64,000 nucleotides of DNA from Marinomonas spartinae (GCF_016461715.1 NZ_JAEMUI010000011.1:1-64000), one strand, 5' to 3'; positions 20,435-30,536 are shown, counted from the first letter of the stretch. The notes: generated by a model not told the origin, from the letters alone. Program-made: numbers and translations.

Positions 20435-21445
20435 TCAATCCTCAACCAAATAAGACAAACGTTTCTCTAAAACCGGCACCGAATCTTCGGTAAATAACAG
20501 CAACAAGTCACAGCAAATATCGTAATTCTCCACTTCATAAACAATTTCTACCGTTAGTGTACGCTTCCACTGGGCTTTCTTTGCGCTAATTAAACTGTCC
20601 ATTTTAACATGCTGACCGAGCAAAGCTGGATGCCCATAACTAAAATCAATATCCATCTGTTTACCCAGCGCGTCCATATAAGGTCCAACAAGCACCGACG
20701 CCACATCCATTAAAAGCTCAATTTCTTTTGTATTCCCAACGCTTCCAGAGGCACCCAGCAATTTTGCCATGTCCGAAAAACTGGCATCATTAAAAATCAA
20801 CAAGGCTTCCAGCGCCACACCAGCCCCAACAAACCCTTGTGATACCGCTGAAAAGCTCGCGCCTCGGTTAGTATAATCAAGCGCCATCTGCAACTCGCTG
20901 ACTTCGAGAATGTGAACAGAAGGAACGGGCAGCTTGATAAAAACATTAAGCATATCCGCTAGCACACTCGCGGCGCGCCCCATTGCTACATTTGACACCT
21001 CTTGCAGACAGTCCGAAACAGAAAACTTATCTAAATCAAAGTCGCTAGGGATAGAATGCGGCGCAGCCGTTTCGTCACTAACCATTAAGTTCAGCGCCAA
21101 TAAAGACTGACGCATCACTTCCGGTCTAATGGGCTTTTTATGAAATTCACTTGCCCCTAAGTCTTTGACTCTCTGAACGGCTTTTGGCTGCACGTCACCC
21201 GACACAACAAAGACATGAGGGGCTTGAGGCACATGCTGTAGCGCCTCAAGGGTTTGATAGCCATCTTTGACAGGCATATTCAAATCGAGAAACAACACAT
21301 CAATCGGCTTTGAGGTGATAATATCTAACGCCTCCTGCCCATTCGCTGCGTAATCTACTTGGATATCCCAATCAGCTGGCAAGGCCTTAGCGAGTTGTCG
21401 TCTTGCGATGCTAGAATCATCACATATCAGTACACGGGTACTCAT
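20435..21445 (-). CDS. response regulator with CheC-like output domain
   Basis: 336 residues. Receiver domain 1-125 has the acidic pair DD (9-10), phospho-acceptor Asp54 (FLDLNMP) and Lys in KKPI. The C-terminal part (about 145-330) resembles the CheC/CheX fold, with a region around ELLMDVASVLVGPYMDALG where the CheC phosphatase motif ExxN would lie; here it reads DVAS, so phosphatase activity is doubtful. It abuts a diguanylate cyclase gene, suggesting phospho-signal input to c-di-GMP output. The start at 21445 gives a normal receiver N-terminus; the frame opens 10 codons further upstream. Confidence 0.82.
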   Translation of the reverse strand: MSTRVLICDDSSIARRQLAKALPADWDIQVDYAANGQEALDIITSKPIDVLFLDLNMPVKDGYQTLEALQHVPQAPHVFVVSGDVQPKAVQRVKDLGASEFHKKPIRPEVMRQSLLALNLMVSDETAAPHSIPSDFDLDKFSVSDCLQEVSNVAMGRAASVLADMLNVFIKLPVPSVHILEVSELQMALDYTNRGASFSAVSQGFVGAGVALEALLIFNDASFSDMAKLLGASGSVGNTKEIELLMDVASVLVGPYMDALGKQMDIDFSYGHPALLGQHVKMDSLISAKKAQWKRTLTVEIVYEVENYDICCDLLLLFTEDSVPVLEKRLSYLVED

Positions 21446-21620
21446 TAATACATTCTTCCTGGAAGTCCATACCATTCAAGTATAAAAGCAATTTTCAAAA
21501 ACGAGCGTCATCACTAAGACAATCCATACTTGTTTGATATTAAATTAACGACTTTTCAATACATAAATTGTAATTTTAACTCAATCGACTCGTGAATATA
21601 GTGGAGTTATGTTAATAAGA

Positions 21621-22814
21621 TCAAGTTAATGACAGGAGCGCCTTCACGATGAGCGCCTCGTCATAGCGATCCACCTTATGTCGAATCAAAGGGGTTTTGA
21701 TTACCTGAACACCAAACCGAGACAATTCCTCAATATCAAGCACCCCATAATCATAGGAATCATCCAACAAAAGATAATCTAATGCAGAAAACGTGTTACT
21801 GACAGACTGGCCATCAAGATCGCGCTGGATAACAGAAAGCAAACGCGCTACTTGCCCCATTAAGGACAAGCCAATTTGCTCTGGATCAACGCCCAAATTG
21901 GGAATATATACCTTAGGATTGGGATTATCACAAATGGAAAGCCCAACACCTTTTGGCAATAAGTTGGCCAACAAGCTACTGTAAAAACTACCCGGCGGAT
22001 AACAAATCAGATCGGCTGTGGCGATCATATCACGTCGATCATCGGCAATCTGACGATTAATCGGCACCACACCTCGCAACCCTTTATTTAACCAAATATG
22101 TTTAATCGGACTCTTCAGATGGGCATGTTCTTTACCTGTGATTCGGTGCTGGCCTAAAATGACACTACCATCTTCCAACTCAACACCAAGATGAAAGGGC
22201 GAATCCAAGATGGTTTTCACTTCCCCTAAGGTTTTGACAATACGCGAGAATAAAAAGACAATCGGGTCGAGCTGTTGCTGATTATTCAGATACCCCCCCG
22301 CCATAATAAGATTGCCAATACTTGCTCCACGCAGATCGAACTCAGGGCTAATTTTCGCTTGCGTGACCGCTAGCTGTGTCTGAATTAGGGCGCGCATGGG
22401 ATTGGGAATCGGCTCAATCAAAGGATGATGACCATCCACCAATTGTTGTAGCTGCTCAGCCAGAACGTCAAGACTGTCCGTTTGCGCAAAACGATGGGTA
22501 AATAATGCATACACATCCGGCTGCCCCATCACCGTTTCGTCCGCTAACGCCATCAAACGGCTGCGCAAATCGCCCACAGCAGGCATATCAAATTCGGCAC
22601 GCAAACGAGCAGAGCTTCCTCCCGAGTCAAAGGGCGTCACCAAGTGAATAGAGTGATGGGTGAACTTCTTTAACTCTCGACTGGCTTTGTTAAACGCTGA
22701 GCCACCACTAAAGAACAAGACTTTTGGTCCCTGTTCCGGCAAGCTTTCATAACGGTGTATGCGAACCGGATCTGGCACCTGCAAACGACGCCAGATACGA
22801 CAAGTACTGGACAT
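21621..22814 (-). CDS. CofD-like protein of the GAK-system type
   Basis: 397-residue protein of the CofD/YvcK fold. Visible blocks: VLFFSGGSAFNKASREL, HLVTPFDSGGSSARLR, AVGDLRSRLMALAD, LRGASIGNLIMAGGYL and DLICYPPGSFYSSLLANLLP. These resemble the GAK-system CofD-related subgroup rather than F420 biosynthetic CofD. GAK loci normally pair this gene with an ATP-grasp enzyme and small HPr-like or XXXCH proteins; none is adjacent, though a RimK-type ATP-grasp fusion lies 2.3 kb away. Substrate unknown. Confidence 0.75.
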   Translation of the reverse strand: MSSTCRIWRRLQVPDPVRIHRYESLPEQGPKVLFFSGGSAFNKASRELKKFTHHSIHLVTPFDSGGSSARLRAEFDMPAVGDLRSRLMALADETVMGQPDVYALFTHRFAQTDSLDVLAEQLQQLVDGHHPLIEPIPNPMRALIQTQLAVTQAKISPEFDLRGASIGNLIMAGGYLNNQQQLDPIVFLFSRIVKTLGEVKTILDSPFHLGVELEDGSVILGQHRITGKEHAHLKSPIKHIWLNKGLRGVVPINRQIADDRRDMIATADLICYPPGSFYSSLLANLLPKGVGLSICDNPNPKVYIPNLGVDPEQIGLSLMGQVARLLSVIQRDLDGQSVSNTFSALDYLLLDDSYDYGVLDIEELSRFGVQVIKTPLIRHKVDRYDEALIVKALLSLT

Positions 22815-23113
22815 AACATCCCCTTTGCTAAACAGTCTTTAGAAACATTACCTATCTTCATAACGACAGAAACTGCGCAAAGTTTACCCTGCAAAGCCCG
22901 CCTTTCACAGCGCCATCATAGGAATAGACCACCTTCAACCTAAAATACACAAGTTATTAACCGCAGTTCCTATTAAACAGTAAAGAGGAGTGAAACTTAC
23001 CGAAAGAGTAAGTATCTAAAAAAACAGGATAAGAACAGTACATACTAGGTTTGGCTTTAGTCGCGCTTTCACGCACAATACGCCAACCTTCGAAACCAGA
23101 TGGATGACATATT

Positions 23114-24052
23114 ATGTCGATAGGATTACTGGCTTTACTGGATGACATCACCACGTTACTTGACGACATCGCCGTGCTATCGAAAGTGGCTGCGAAGAAA
23201 ACCGTGGGGGTATTAGGAGATGATCTCGCCCTCAATGCAGAGCAGGTATCAGGCTTTAGCGCAGACAGAGAGCTGCCCGTGGTGTGGGCCGTCGCAAAAG
23301 GCTCCTTGGTTAACAAAGCCATTTTGGTGCCCCTAGCAATAGCAGTCAGTGCCTTTCTACCTTGGCTGATTCAACCCATACTGATGCTGGGTGGTCTATA
23401 TCTGTGTTATGAAGGCGCTGAAAAAGTACTGCATAGCATCAAACAACGCCGCGACAAGAAAAACCACCAGCAAATCGTCTTGAGTCGCCTTACAGCACAA
23501 CTCAAGCAAACCGATGCCAGGCTAGACGAAGAAGCACTGAGGAAACAAGAAAAAATCAAAGTCAAGGGCGCTATTCGCACAGACTTCGTCTTGTCAGCTG
23601 AAATCATTGTGATCGCGCTGGGCACGGTAGAAAATCAGAGTATTTTAATTCAGGCTCTCGTGGTGAGTGTCATTGCGTTTTTAGTGACGGTTGGAGTCTA
23701 CGCGTTAGTGGGCCTAATTGTGCGGTTAGATGATATGGGTCTCGCATTGTTTAAATCCAAACACACTCTTATTAAAAAGACAGGGAGTGTGATTTTACAA
23801 AGTGCCCCTTGGCTTATTAGATTATTAACGGTGGTAGGAACTGTGGCGATGTTTTTGGTTGGAGGGGGAATATTTGTTCACGGATTACCTCTATTGCATG
23901 GTATTGAACAAACGATCGATTCTATTGACTTATTCTCCATGCCTTTGTTAACAAGCACTCTAACCGTCTTGTTTAATATTCTCATTGGCTTGGGATTAGG
24001 AGGAATAGCTATTGCCATGGCTTCCCTCTTTAGCAAGAAGGAAGCACATTGA
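23114..24052 (+). CDS. DUF808 (YedI-like) membrane protein
   Basis: 312-residue inner-membrane protein matching the DUF808/YedI family: N-terminal LLALLDDITTLLDDIAVLSKVAAKKTVGVLGDDLALNA, then about six membrane segments with a charged cytoplasmic loop (about 105-155). Function unknown in all species. Single gene with no evident partner. Confidence 0.9.
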   Translation: MSIGLLALLDDITTLLDDIAVLSKVAAKKTVGVLGDDLALNAEQVSGFSADRELPVVWAVAKGSLVNKAILVPLAIAVSAFLPWLIQPILMLGGLYLCYEGAEKVLHSIKQRRDKKNHQQIVLSRLTAQLKQTDARLDEEALRKQEKIKVKGAIRTDFVLSAEIIVIALGTVENQSILIQALVVSVIAFLVTVGVYALVGLIVRLDDMGLALFKSKHTLIKKTGSVILQSAPWLIRLLTVVGTVAMFLVGGGIFVHGLPLLHGIEQTIDSIDLFSMPLLTSTLTVLFNILIGLGLGGIAIAMASLFSKKEAH

Positions 24053-24079
24053 CAAACATCAGACTAGAGCATCCGTTTA

Positions 24080-24475
24080 TCAGCTTGCTTTTTTCGCTTT
24101 AAGATGAACAGCATTCGCCAACTCATGAACAAGTGCTTTGCTAACATGACCTGTCACTTTTAAATGATGGTCTTTTTGGAACTGTTTTACAGCAGCCATT
24201 GTTTTGCGTCCCATTAGTCCATCTGCATGACCGACTTCTTTATAACCCAAAGTCAACAGATCTTTTTGAGCAGCTAGCACTTCTTTGCTATGATGTTTCT
24301 TAGCGACCAACTTATGAGCAGTTTTCTCTTTTGATGTAGAACTAACCGCTTTGTGAGTAACTTCTTTTTTGACTTCAGGAGTCGATTTTGTTCCAGCAGG
24401 TTGCGCATCTTGTGCGTAAACTTGTGGAATAACAAGACAACATGTAGCCAAAACAACAGGTAGACATAAACGCAT
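24080..24475 (-). CDS. secreted peptidoglycan-binding domain protein
   Basis: 131 residues: signal peptide (about 1-22, cleavage near VYAQD), a Lys/Ser/Thr-rich linker (about 25-65), then one PG_binding_1 domain (about 66-125) with LLTLGYKEVGHADGLMGRKTMAAVKQFQKDH. Probably a periplasmic wall-binding protein with no catalytic domain. It is monocistronic. Confidence 0.85.
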   Translation of the reverse strand: MRLCLPVVLATCCLVIPQVYAQDAQPAGTKSTPEVKKEVTHKAVSSTSKEKTAHKLVAKKHHSKEVLAAQKDLLTLGYKEVGHADGLMGRKTMAAVKQFQKDHHLKVTGHVSKALVHELANAVHLKAKKAS

Positions 24476-24653
24476 GGCAACTCCCTATACACATAAATGA
24501 TTCTTTGTAAATGCGCTAAACGCGGCGACTATATAACATGAAGAATCACACTAAGATATAGGAAGTGCATATGTTTGATTTTTCCTTTCAACAAACTGAA
24601 AATCCATACATTAAACTGACTATTCACCTTAAAAAAAAGTGAAAAAGACAGCC

Positions 24654-25466
24654 CTAACGCAAGGATAATAAATGCTGAGTCAGCTCAGCAAAACCAAGCC
24701 CTCCAGGGAAATTCGTTTGAAAACGCGGGACATGCGTCATACTAGGAAGGTGTTCTGCAATGTTCGATACCCCGACACTTAGGGGAAAACGTGCAAACAT
24801 ACTTTCATCATTGGGAGCATCTCCTACATACATCACTTGTGCAGCGAATCGCTCATCACTGACATTGTACTCCTGATTAAGAACACGTTTTGCCATCGCA
24901 AACTTATCATACCCTTCGCCACTGACATTGATATGAATAGAACTCGCTTTTGCATTTAGTCCAAGCTCTTTCAATGCCAATAAACACGCCTCTTTCGCTT
25001 CGATAGCAGGCGGCCTTACTTCTTGCGCAAAGTCGATAGCCACATCCGTTAAGCGATAGGCTTGGTCACGAGCCAGACGCAGCGCTGGAAAACTGTCTAG
25101 AACCGATGTCACGATGGCAAGTATTTCTGTTTTCTGCGCCACCATCACCGTTTCATCTTGCCAGAACTGGTAGCTAAGGGAGCCATGATTCTTTTTGCGA
25201 ATAAAGACACCACCGCCCTCACTAATCACCCCAGCCACAGGCCAAGTTCGCGCCATCATATCGGACCAACCCGCACACCCCCCTGTAACAGGAATAACCG
25301 TCAAACCTCTAGAGGCTAACTGCTCTAATGCAACCAAACTGTCTGTTGGCAATCGCCCTTCCCAAGTCAAGGTATCATCTACATCGGTGAGAATATAACG
25401 GACAGCTTGGCAATCGCTCTTCGTCAGCGCTTCTAATGGTTTGATCAAAACCTTCTCCATAATCAC
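24654..25466 (-). CDS. HAD-family phosphatase at the end of the ugp operon
   Basis: 270-residue HAD hydrolase of the Cof/mannosylphosphoglycerate-phosphatase type (cap class II). Motif I is TDVDDTLT (Asp28, Asp30), motif II TGG, motif III K in GYDKFAMAK and motif IV VGDAPNDESMF. Its start overlaps the stop of the glycerophosphodiesterase gene by 4 bases (ATGA), so it belongs to the ugp operon. A natural role would be dephosphorylating an imported or released phosphoester such as glycerol phosphate; this is inference. Confidence 0.8.
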   Translation of the reverse strand: MIMEKVLIKPLEALTKSDCQAVRYILTDVDDTLTWEGRLPTDSLVALEQLASRGLTVIPVTGGCAGWSDMMARTWPVAGVISEGGGVFIRKKNHGSLSYQFWQDETVMVAQKTEILAIVTSVLDSFPALRLARDQAYRLTDVAIDFAQEVRPPAIEAKEACLLALKELGLNAKASSIHINVSGEGYDKFAMAKRVLNQEYNVSDERFAAQVMYVGDAPNDESMFARFPLSVGVSNIAEHLPSMTHVPRFQTNFPGGLGFAELTQHLLSLR

Positions 25467-26209
25467 ATCAAAGGCGCAAAACGGGTTGGATCATCCGTAA
25501 TAATGGTATCCATTCCCCATTCCCAATGCTGGGCAACCAATGCCATATCGTTCGCGGTATAACACAGCAATTGATAGCCAGCCCCTTTAATGGCCTGAGC
25601 CTTCTCTTGTGTTAACGCCCGATAGTCACAGTTCAAGCTGTAGGCCTGTATGGCTTCAAGCTGTGCCTGCCAATCCTCTGGGATCGGCCCATACAACTGA
25701 CCAAGATGGCGTGTCTTATCCAGTTGATGACATAGCAGCAAAGCCCCGTGATTAAAACTGGAAATCAATAACTTATCGTTATCTTTCCAATGTGCATCTA
25801 AAGCGGCCAAGACCGGTGGTACAATGTTCTCAACATCGGACTCATCGTGTTTGATCTCTAGGTTCAACCCTAAACCAAGGGACTGAATACATTCTAACGC
25901 TTCGACCAGAGTAGGCACTTTTTCACCGGCAAATTCCGCTGAGAAATAACCACCCGCATCCAATCCAGCGACATATTCAGGCAATGCTTGACGAGTCACT
26001 CCTGCACCATTCGTACAACGACTCAACTCATCATCATGAAAGATGATCAAACCACCCTCACCAATCAAATACACATCGATTTCTACCCAAGTGACTCCTG
26101 TCTCTGCAGCAGCACGGATAGACGCCAAGGTATTTTCTGGCGCCAATAGAGCCGCACCACGGTGCCCCATTACTTTCGCGTTAATGATATCTTTTTTTGG
26201 GCTTGTCAT
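25463..26209 (-). CDS. ugpQ: cytosolic glycerophosphodiester phosphodiesterase
   Basis: Hydrolyses glycerophosphodiesters to glycerol-3-phosphate and an alcohol. 248 residues without a signal peptide, so UgpQ-like rather than periplasmic GlpQ. GDPD motifs: MGHRGAALLAPENTLASI, WVEIDVYLI...IIFHDDELSR, LNLEIK. It lies 58 bp downstream of ugpC. Confidence 0.93.
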   Translation of the reverse strand: MTSPKKDIINAKVMGHRGAALLAPENTLASIRAAAETGVTWVEIDVYLIGEGGLIIFHDDELSRCTNGAGVTRQALPEYVAGLDAGGYFSAEFAGEKVPTLVEALECIQSLGLGLNLEIKHDESDVENIVPPVLAALDAHWKDNDKLLISSFNHGALLLCHQLDKTRHLGQLYGPIPEDWQAQLEAIQAYSLNCDYRALTQEKAQAIKGAGYQLLCYTANDMALVAQHWEWGMDTIITDDPTRFAPLM

Positions 26210-26267
26210 TGGACCCTCTCTGATAAAATGGCTTCATTGCACGACGCTTAAAGACACGCTGAAAGCA

Positions 26268-27344
26268 TCATAATCGTTGCTGTGTATTGGCATCAAATAG
26301 ATGCCAATCTTCTCTTGGCGCAGTGAACCAAAGATGGCTCCCAATATCGGGCAAATGAGGGCCAGACAAACGCACCACCAAAGGCACGGCTGAGCCATCA
26401 GTTTGCTGACTCCCCACAAGCACCCCGTGAATCAAGGTTTCTGCGCCGAGAGATTCTACCGCCTGCACTTGCAAAGCGAAATCACCATTTTGCTCGTCAC
26501 TCGCTACTAAATGCTCAGGTCGAATGCCCCAAATCATTTTACCGCGATAGTCGTGAGAGAGTGGCAACACCAACGACTCATTCAGTTTAATGCCAACCTC
26601 AGTCATCTCAGCGTCTAATAAATTCATCGCTGGAGACCCAATAAAAGCGGCAACAAAGGTCGACGCGGGCTTATTATACAACTCCATTGGCGTGCCAATT
26701 TGTTCAGCTTTCCCTTTATTTAACACGACAAGACGGTCCGCCAAGGTCATCGCCTCGACCTGATCATGGGTTACATACAAGGTGGTGGTTGCCAGCTTGC
26801 GTTGTAACTGACGAATCTCAACACGCATTTGTACGCGAAGCTTCGCATCCAAGTTAGATAAGGGCTCATCGAATAAAAAGACTTTAGGATCTCGCACCAT
26901 AGCGCGCCCCATCGCTACACGCTGACGCTGGCCACCAGACAGCTGATTCGGCTTACGATCCAGTAATTCTTCCAACCCCAACATAGTCGCCACACTGTTT
27001 ACCTTAGTATCGCGCTCTTCTTTTGGGACACCTCGATTTTTAAGACCATAGGCCATGTTCGCCCGAACGGTCATATGAGGGTACAAAGCATAATTTTGGA
27101 ACACCATGGCGATATCACGGTCTGCAGGCTCTTTCTCATTGACGCGGTTTCCCTTGATCAGCAAATCCCCCTGAGTGATGGTTTCAAGCCCCGCTACCAT
27201 GCGCAGCAAGGTAGACTTACCACAACCCGATGGCCCAACCAATACGATGAATTCCCCTTCTTCAATGCTTAAATCGATACTTGGAATCGCTTGGTAACCA
27301 TTTGGGTAGGTTTTACCAATGTTCTTTAATACTAAATCGGTCAT
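26268..27344 (-). CDS. ugpC: glycerol-3-phosphate ABC transporter ATPase
   Basis: 358-residue MalK-type ATPase: Walker A GPSGCGKST, Q-loop, signature LSGGQRQRVAMGRAMV, Walker B VFLFDEPLSNLD, H-loop THDQ, and a C-terminal TOBE region. It starts 3 bp after the ugpE stop. In E. coli UgpC is inhibited by internal phosphate. Confidence 0.95.
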   Translation of the reverse strand: MTDLVLKNIGKTYPNGYQAIPSIDLSIEEGEFIVLVGPSGCGKSTLLRMVAGLETITQGDLLIKGNRVNEKEPADRDIAMVFQNYALYPHMTVRANMAYGLKNRGVPKEERDTKVNSVATMLGLEELLDRKPNQLSGGQRQRVAMGRAMVRDPKVFLFDEPLSNLDAKLRVQMRVEIRQLQRKLATTTLYVTHDQVEAMTLADRLVVLNKGKAEQIGTPMELYNKPASTFVAAFIGSPAMNLLDAEMTEVGIKLNESLVLPLSHDYRGKMIWGIRPEHLVASDEQNGDFALQVQAVESLGAETLIHGVLVGSQQTDGSAVPLVVRLSGPHLPDIGSHLWFTAPREDWHLFDANTQQRL

Positions 27345-27347
27345 TGC

Positions 27348-28193
27348 TTACTTCTCCGCGTCAACCAAGCCTTTTACAAACAATTTCTGCATACCAACCA
27401 CCACGGCCACAGGGGGAATCATCGCCAATAGGGTGGTTACCATTACATTATTCCACTCAATGTCCCCATCTGGGACAGACAACATATTCTTAATACTCAT
27501 CACCAAGGTGTAATAAGTATCGTCTGTGGTAATGATCAACGGCCATAGATATTGGTTCCACCCATAAATAAACATAATCACAAACATGGCCGCGATATTG
27601 GTTCGGGACATGGGCAATAAAATATCGAAAAAGAAGCGAATCGGACCAGCCCCATCAATACGAGCCGCTTCCACTAACTCACCAGGCATGGACATAAAAC
27701 ATTGACGAAACAGGAATGTCGCTGTAGCACTGGCAATCATGGGGAGAATCAAACCACTGTATGAATTCAACATATTAAGATTGGCAATGACTTGATAGGT
27801 CGGCACAATCCGCACTTCCACAGGTAACATCAAGGTAATAAAGATCACCCAGAAAATCAGCGAGCGAAACGGAAAGCGAAAAAACACAATGGCATAGGCC
27901 GAAATCATCGAGATGGCGATTTTGCCAAAGGTAATACCCAACGCCATAATCATCGAGTTTAACAACAAGTGCCAAACAGGGATCTGTAGGGTACTGCCTG
28001 CCGCATGAAACAGCACATGGCTCCAGTTCTGAACCCCTTGGTCACCAAACCACAAAGGCACACTGTCAGCAAAGCTGCTTGCCGATTGCGTCGAACCGAC
28101 CAACGCCACCCATACAGGCAAGGCTACAATCAGCACACCAGCAATAAGAATAAAATGGCTAAACAATTTGAGCCAAGGACGATTTTCGATCAT
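27348..28193 (-). CDS. ugpE: glycerol-3-phosphate ABC transporter permease UgpE
   Basis: 281-residue inner-membrane permease with six membrane segments and the EAA loop EAARIDGAGPIRFFFDILLPMSRTN. The ATG overlaps the TAA of ugpA by one base (TAATG). Confidence 0.94.
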   Translation of the reverse strand: MIENRPWLKLFSHFILIAGVLIVALPVWVALVGSTQSASSFADSVPLWFGDQGVQNWSHVLFHAAGSTLQIPVWHLLLNSMIMALGITFGKIAISMISAYAIVFFRFPFRSLIFWVIFITLMLPVEVRIVPTYQVIANLNMLNSYSGLILPMIASATATFLFRQCFMSMPGELVEAARIDGAGPIRFFFDILLPMSRTNIAAMFVIMFIYGWNQYLWPLIITTDDTYYTLVMSIKNMLSVPDGDIEWNNVMVTTLLAMIPPVAVVVGMQKLFVKGLVDAEK

Positions 28194-29068
28194 TAGTATT
28201 GCACCTTACGCTCAATAAAACGGAACTGAACCACGGTCATCAAGCCGACAATAGCCATTAACACAATCGATTGAGCCGCCGAGCCACCACTGTCCAAACC
28301 GATAAAGCCGTCTTTAAACACTTTATACACCAAGGTATTGGTACTTCCATCTGGCCCACCTTGAGTCGTGGTATCAATCACACCAAACGTATCAAAAAAG
28401 GCATAAACCAGATTCACGACTAACAAAAAGAAAGTAGTGGGTGAGAGCAAGGGAAACACGATATCCCAGAACCGCTTAAACGGACTGGCTCCATCAATGG
28501 CGGCTGCTTCAATTAAAGAGCGCGGAATGGCTTGTAAACCGGCTAAGAAAAATAAGAAGTTATAACTGATTTGTTTCCAAGTCGCCGCAATCACCACCAA
28601 TATCATGGCCTGATCGCCATTTAAAAAGTGATTCCAATGGATGCCAATACGATCCAAAAACAACGCAATAGGTCCAATATTGGGGTCAAATAAAATCCAC
28701 CAGAGTACCCCAGCAAGGGCGGGGGCCACGGCATAGGGCCAAACCAACAAGGTTTGATAGACCATTTTTCCGCGAATCACACGGTCTGCCATCACCGCTA
28801 ACCATAGAGCGATAGCAATACCGAAAAAAGCAACAGAAAAACTAAATACCATGGTCACACCCATGGATTTGTAATAAAGCGGGTCTTGAAAAAGGTCGAT
28901 AAAGTTTCCAAAACCAATAAAGGTCTGACTTAAACCAAACGCATCTTCTCGATAAAACGCTTGTTTAAACGCTTGACCTGCTGGCCACAGAAAGAAAATA
29001 GCAGTAATGATGAGCTGGGGTAAAACCAGCAGGTAGGGCAACTTTTTTTGCGGAAAATAAACAGACAT
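28193..29068 (-). CDS. ugpA: glycerol-3-phosphate ABC transporter permease UgpA
   Basis: 291-residue permease, N-terminus [20 protein letters not shown] as in E. coli UgpA, EAA loop [20 protein letters not shown]. The start at 29068 matches family length; a TTG seven codons earlier is the only longer option. Confidence 0.94.
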   Translation of the reverse strand: MSVYFPQKKLPYLLVLPQLIITAIFFLWPAGQAFKQAFYREDAFGLSQTFIGFGNFIDLFQDPLYYKSMGVTMVFSFSVAFFGIAIALWLAVMADRVIRGKMVYQTLLVWPYAVAPALAGVLWWILFDPNIGPIALFLDRIGIHWNHFLNGDQAMILVVIAATWKQISYNFLFFLAGLQAIPRSLIEAAAIDGASPFKRFWDIVFPLLSPTTFFLLVVNLVYAFFDTFGVIDTTTQGGPDGSTNTLVYKVFKDGFIGLDSGGSAAQSIVLMAIVGLMTVVQFRFIERKVQY

Positions 29069-29154
29069 AGCATCGCTCGGCAAATTCAAACATCAACATC
29101 CCCACCGACTTTTGCCGATGGGGATGACAAACACCCAGTAGAGTAAGATTTACT

Positions 29155-30459
29155 TTACTGATGCGCTCTCGCGAATTTACGTAGCAAGACATCACCACGC
29201 TCTACTGCAGTATTCAGAGCTGCTTGCGGTGTTGCTTGACCACTCCAGACACTTTCCAGAGCGCTGTTAATCACATCACGAATTTGCACAAAATTACCCA
29301 AGCGCAACCCACGAGAATTCACCGTTGGCTTACTCGCCGTCATCTGAAGTACCGCTACGTCTGTACCAGGATGAGTTTTGTAGAAACCTTCTTTCTTGGT
29401 CAGCTCATAAGCAGCATGGGTAATGGGCAAGTAACCCGTAAACTGGTGCCATTCTGCTTGAATTTTTGGCGTCGACAAGAAATGTAGAAACGCAGCAACC
29501 GCTTTGTACTGCTCTTTAGATTTGCCTCTAAGAACCCATAATGACGCCCCGCCGATAATGGTATTATTAGGCTTTTTCACTTCACTCGCCCAGTACGGCA
29601 AAGACGAAACACCGAAGTCAAACTTCGCATTTTTCACCATGCCACCATAAGCAGAAGAGGAGCCTGTATACATAGCACACTGTTGGCTATAAAACATAGG
29701 AACACTGTCACTACGACGGCCACCATAGCTAAAAATACCGCTCTTTTGCCATTCGTGCATTTTGGTGATGTGCATCACTTGAAGAGGACCATTGAACAAT
29801 AACTTGGTGCCTTTTATGCCTGAAAAACCATCGTCGTTTGAGGCAAAAGGAACATTATGTCGAGCACTGAGGTTTTCTAGTTGCACCCAAGATTGCCAGC
29901 CAGTGGTGAAACCACATTTAGCCCCGCTTGCTAACAGCTTTTTAGAGTCAGCAGCCACTTCTTCCCAAGTTTTTGGTGGTGAACTAATGCCTGCTTTTTT
30001 AAACATGTCTTTATTGTAGTAAAGAACAGGTGTTGAACTGTTAAACGGCATCGACAACATATTGCCTTGTAAGTCGGAGTAATAGCCAGTGACAGAACTG
30101 AGGTAATCTTTCGGATTGAACGGCTCGTGGGTGTCTTTCATCAATTTATAGACAGGGTAAATAGCGCCTTTCGCCGCCATCATACTGGCCGTGCCCACTT
30201 CAAAAACTTGCACAATGGCAGGTTGCTTATGGGCACGAAATGCCGCGATAGCAGAAGTCATGGTTTCCGTGTAATTCCCTTTAAACACTGGGTCGACTTT
30301 GTACTTATCTTGAGAATCGTTAAATTCTTTAACAATCTTATTGAGTTCTTCCCCGTTAGCACCACCCATCGCATGCCACCATTGGATCTCCGTAGTCGCA
30401 AAGCTCGAACCAGAAAGAGACAGGCCTAAAACGGCCATTGCTAGCGTTAATTTACGCAT
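29155..30459 (-). CDS. ugpB: glycerol-3-phosphate-binding protein
   Basis: 434-residue periplasmic binding protein with signal peptide (about 1-21, SSFA). Strong UgpB blocks: TEIQWWHAMGGANGEELN, FNSSTPVLYYNKDMFKKAG and FTGYLPIT. It captures glycerol-3-phosphate and glycerophosphodiesters. The start at 30459 has GAGG upstream. First gene of ugpBAEC-ugpQ-HAD. Confidence 0.95.
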   Translation of the reverse strand: MRKLTLAMAVLGLSLSGSSFATTEIQWWHAMGGANGEELNKIVKEFNDSQDKYKVDPVFKGNYTETMTSAIAAFRAHKQPAIVQVFEVGTASMMAAKGAIYPVYKLMKDTHEPFNPKDYLSSVTGYYSDLQGNMLSMPFNSSTPVLYYNKDMFKKAGISSPPKTWEEVAADSKKLLASGAKCGFTTGWQSWVQLENLSARHNVPFASNDDGFSGIKGTKLLFNGPLQVMHITKMHEWQKSGIFSYGGRRSDSVPMFYSQQCAMYTGSSSAYGGMVKNAKFDFGVSSLPYWASEVKKPNNTIIGGASLWVLRGKSKEQYKAVAAFLHFLSTPKIQAEWHQFTGYLPITHAAYELTKKEGFYKTHPGTDVAVLQMTASKPTVNSRGLRLGNFVQIRDVINSALESVWSGQATPQAALNTAVERGDVLLRKFARAHQ

Positions 30460-30492
30460 TTCATGATTCCTCACACCATTGGTTTGTTTAAA

Positions 30493-30502
30493 GTTTGCAA
30501 AC
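30493..30502. promoter_or_regulatory. GTTTGCAAAC palindrome upstream of ugpB
   Basis: A perfect 10-bp palindrome 34 bp before the ugpB ATG; possible operator, regulator unknown. Confidence 0.25.
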
Positions 30503-30518
30503 AAAATAGAGGCTAATT

Positions 30519-30536
30519 ATTTCCGTTATATGACAA
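30519..30536 (-). promoter_or_regulatory. candidate Pho box of the ugp operon
   Basis: On the minus strand TTGTCAT-ATAA-CGGAAAT fits the two-repeat Pho box plan CTGTCAT-N4-CTGTCAT with 6/7 and 4/7 matches. It lies 60-77 bp before ugpB. PhoB control of ugp operons is established in enterobacteria; this site is a tentative match. Confidence 0.4.
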
